Shown here: positions 34,101 through 35,799 of the stretch, piece by piece
Layout of the letters: each line of letters starts with the position of its first letter
Position numbering within the stretch: position 1 is the first letter of the stretch
Source of the DNA: an uncultured Gammaproteobacteria bacterium
GTDB taxonomy: Bacteria > Pseudomonadota > Gammaproteobacteria > HK1
Direction of reading: 5' to 3'
Assembly: GCA_947258715.1 (NCBI GenBank)
Contig: CAMYJH010000043.1
Span: 1 to 35,799 of the forward strand
DNA: 35,799 nt
Notes under the pieces: model-generated
Database searches by the model: none
Seen by the model: only the letters and a program-made list of their open reading frames with translations
Told to the model about the DNA's origin: nothing
Translations under genes and position numbers: made by a program

Positions 34101-34514
34101 ATGTTGAAACGGTTTGTGATTTCTCTGGCGGTGGTCTCAGTGCTGGTCGGCGGTTTGATCTTCGCGACCAAGCAATTCCTCAAGCCGATGAACACCGATC
34201 TGTCGGTCGTTGGGCAAGGCCTACCGGCCCTGGTGTTTGCGTACGAAAATTACTCCCCCGAAAGCGGTGCGGTGCTGAACCAGCTCAATCGCATCAAAAG
34301 TGACTATGAAAACCGGATGGTGTTTGCGGTAGCCGACCTGGGAACCCCCGAGGGGCGAGCCTTCGCGCAGCGCTACGAGCTGGCTAATGGACTGGCCATT
34401 TTTCTCTCTGCCACCGGGCAACCACTTGAGGTTGCCGTTTTGATGTCTGAGGAAGCTGCGTTGCGCAAACAACTGGACGCCAAACTGACGTTGGCCGATA
34501 CCAGTCGCCGTTAA
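34101..34514 (+). CDS. Membrane-anchored thioredoxin-like protein without CxxC
   Basis: 137 residues. The N-terminal helix (FVISLAVVSVLVGGLIFAT) is a signal anchor. The rest follows a thioredoxin layout: LPALVFAYENYSPESGAVLN, where CxxC is replaced by SPES, then KSDYENRMVFAVADLGTPEG, RYELANGLAIFLSATGQPLE and a closing helix. The ATG has GAGGG 6-8 bases upstream. Lacking both cysteines, it cannot be a disulfide enzyme; a binding or chaperone role is possible. Family assignment is by pattern only. Confidence 0.6.
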   Translation: MLKRFVISLAVVSVLVGGLIFATKQFLKPMNTDLSVVGQGLPALVFAYENYSPESGAVLNQLNRIKSDYENRMVFAVADLGTPEGRAFAQRYELANGLAIFLSATGQPLEVAVLMSEEAALRKQLDAKLTLADTSRR

Positions 34515-34719
34515 AGAAATCCTTGATCAAAACGGACGATAGGAAGCAGTTTAGATCCGAAGCATCCGCGCTAATGGTATGTGTCCCGACGTTTGCGGTT
34601 ACCATTAATTATTACAGTCGGAGTGGATGCCTTAAAGGAGAATCGCCGTCGATCCCCGTTCAGGCCGAATGATATTACCAAAACCGCACCCTGATCATGC
34701 CGCATGCCGCAACACCTCG

Positions 34720-35441
34720 GTTCCGTGCTTGCGGACCTTTTCGCCCAGCGCGGCGGTGCTGCCGCCGAGATAGGCGAAAAAGATCACTTGCGGAAACTGG
34801 ATCCCATGAGCTGTTGGATGACTCGGTGGGCAAGGTGGCTGGATTCTCGCTGCATGCCGGTGGAGCGGCCAGGGCGGATGAACGCAAGAAGCTGGAACGT
34901 TTGTGTCGCTCCATCGCCCGTCCAGCGGTGTCGGAAAAGCCCCTCTCGCTCACCGCCCATGGCAACCTGCGTTATCAGCTCAAGACAGCGTACCGCGATG
35001 GCACCACCCACGTCATCTTTGAGCCGCTGGACTTCATCGCCCGGCTTGCCGCCTTGGTGCCGAAGCCGCGGGCGCATGTTCCTGCTTCCACTGACAGCTA
35101 CCTGCCAGTCGTGAACAGTCTCACCGAAAGCGGAACGGGCCGACTATAACGGTGTTTTCGCACCGAACAGCGCCCATCGTGCGCGGGTGACGCCGGCCAA
35201 ACGGGGCAAGAGCAACAAGGCCAGCGCGTCGCATGCGCCTGAAGGCGCAACGCCCACCGAACGCCGCGCGGCTATGAGTTGGGCTCAGCGCCTGAAGCGG
35301 GTGTTCCACATCGACATCGAGACCTGCAAGACCTGCGGCGGCCGCGTCAAGATCATCGCCTGCATCTAAGACCCTGGGGTGATTGAGCAGATTCTGACCC
35401 ACCTCGAGCGCAAACAAGCCTCAACAGCTGCCCCGCGTTGA
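34720..35441 (+). mobile_element. IS91-family transposase remnant
   Basis: The stretch from about 34820 reads VAGFSLHAGGAARADERKKL, then RYQLKTAYRDGTTHVIFEPL and DFIARLAALVPKPR, the conserved part of IS91/ISCR-type transposases. Homology is interrupted by about 70 bp of foreign sequence at 35075-35145. It resumes at YNGVFAPNSAHRARVTPAKR and RLKRVFHIDIETCKTCGGRV (zinc-binding Cys pair). A TAA at 35367-35369 replaces the usual Glu codon before DPGVIEQILTHLERKQA, which ends at a TGA (35439-35441). The N-terminal HUH/Y region is missing. Clearly non-functional. Confidence 0.85.
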
Positions 35442-35799
35442 CCACCGTGTCGGGCGCCACCCCAGTCTCGCTTGTTCGACTGATACAGCGGACACCACAG
35501 GTGCACGACCGGCGGCTGCGACATCGACGGGGCGGCTTTGGTCACTGTCGGCGCGACGGTCGGAAGCGTTGGAAAATCGACTGAAGCGTGCGATTTCTCC
35601 TGGCTCAGAAGGCGCGATTACGGTGACACCACGCCGAAGGGCGCCGGTTAACGACTGTTCGATGACCTTGGGGGTACTCAATCGACTTTCGGAAAAGGGA
35701 GTTTATTCGTCTTCATATAGACGCCCCATTTGCCAACCTGAATATTCATCGTTTGATCCAGAGCGGGATATGACCTTGGACTAACATCCTCATATTCGC
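35442..35799. other. Tail region, no supported gene
   Basis: Short open frames exist on both strands but lack ribosome sites and family resemblance. It is probably the non-coding 3' part of the IS91-type remnant and adjacent sequence running out of the window. Confidence 0.4.

Noticed and set aside
33524..34195. 223-codon minus-strand ORF
   Set aside because: Antisense to the EamA transporter and its neighbours, with no ribosome site or recognisable domain.

Overview
The window looks like the chromosome of a GC-rich gammaproteobacterium. The grounds are a single long-form PurL, an MsrPQ pair, a DUF1244 protein, FumC and PurB, REP-like palindromes of the pseudomonad type, and many small lipoproteins with strong Shine-Dalgarno sites. 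I cannot name the genus from the sequence alone.

Bases 1-20,600 are mostly housekeeping and ordinary chromosomal genes. On the minus strand is a quaternary-amine ABC uptake operon (proX, proV, a double-length fused proW). It is followed 22 bp later by a choline-kinase-type phosphotransferase cut by the window edge. A second phosphotransferase of the same family lies on the plus strand at 5.7-6.7 kb and carries a one-base frameshift. Then come a DUF2520 dehydrogenase-like protein, two small lipoproteins, the msrP/msrQ methionine sulfoxide reductase pair, purL, a proline/glutamine/tyrosine-rich membrane-anchored protein, a secretin-domain protein, a DUF7931 protein, purB, a DUF1244 protein and fumC. 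The msrP gene is truncated exactly where a 12-copy heptamer array (GCATCAC) begins, and degenerate copies of the same heptamer flank msrQ.

Bases 20,600-31,400 are accessory. They start with a 108-bp inverted-repeat element, a multicopper oxidase fragment and an IS6-type transposase fragment. A carboxylate or sugar-acid catabolic region follows: a tripartite tricarboxylate transporter (tctC-tctB-tctA), a PdxA2-like dehydrogenase, a 73-codon coupled ORF, a DHDPS-family lyase, two enolase-superfamily (MR/MLE) proteins and a divergent sugar-isomerase-like TIM barrel. A decayed sulfatase lies between the two MR/MLE genes. A perfect 18-bp palindrome in the divergent promoter region is a good operator candidate. 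The likely theme is import of an acid sugar or hydroxy acid, dehydration to a 2-keto-3-deoxy acid, and cleavage or oxidation. The substrate cannot be named from sequence.

Bases 31,400-35,799 are mainly decayed mobile DNA: a tRNA-Lys-like remnant, a frameshifted IS6-family transposase, and an IS91-family transposase broken by a nonsense codon and an insertion. Among them are an intact EamA-type transporter and a small thioredoxin-like membrane-anchored protein. No CRISPR array, intact rRNA or intact tRNA was seen.
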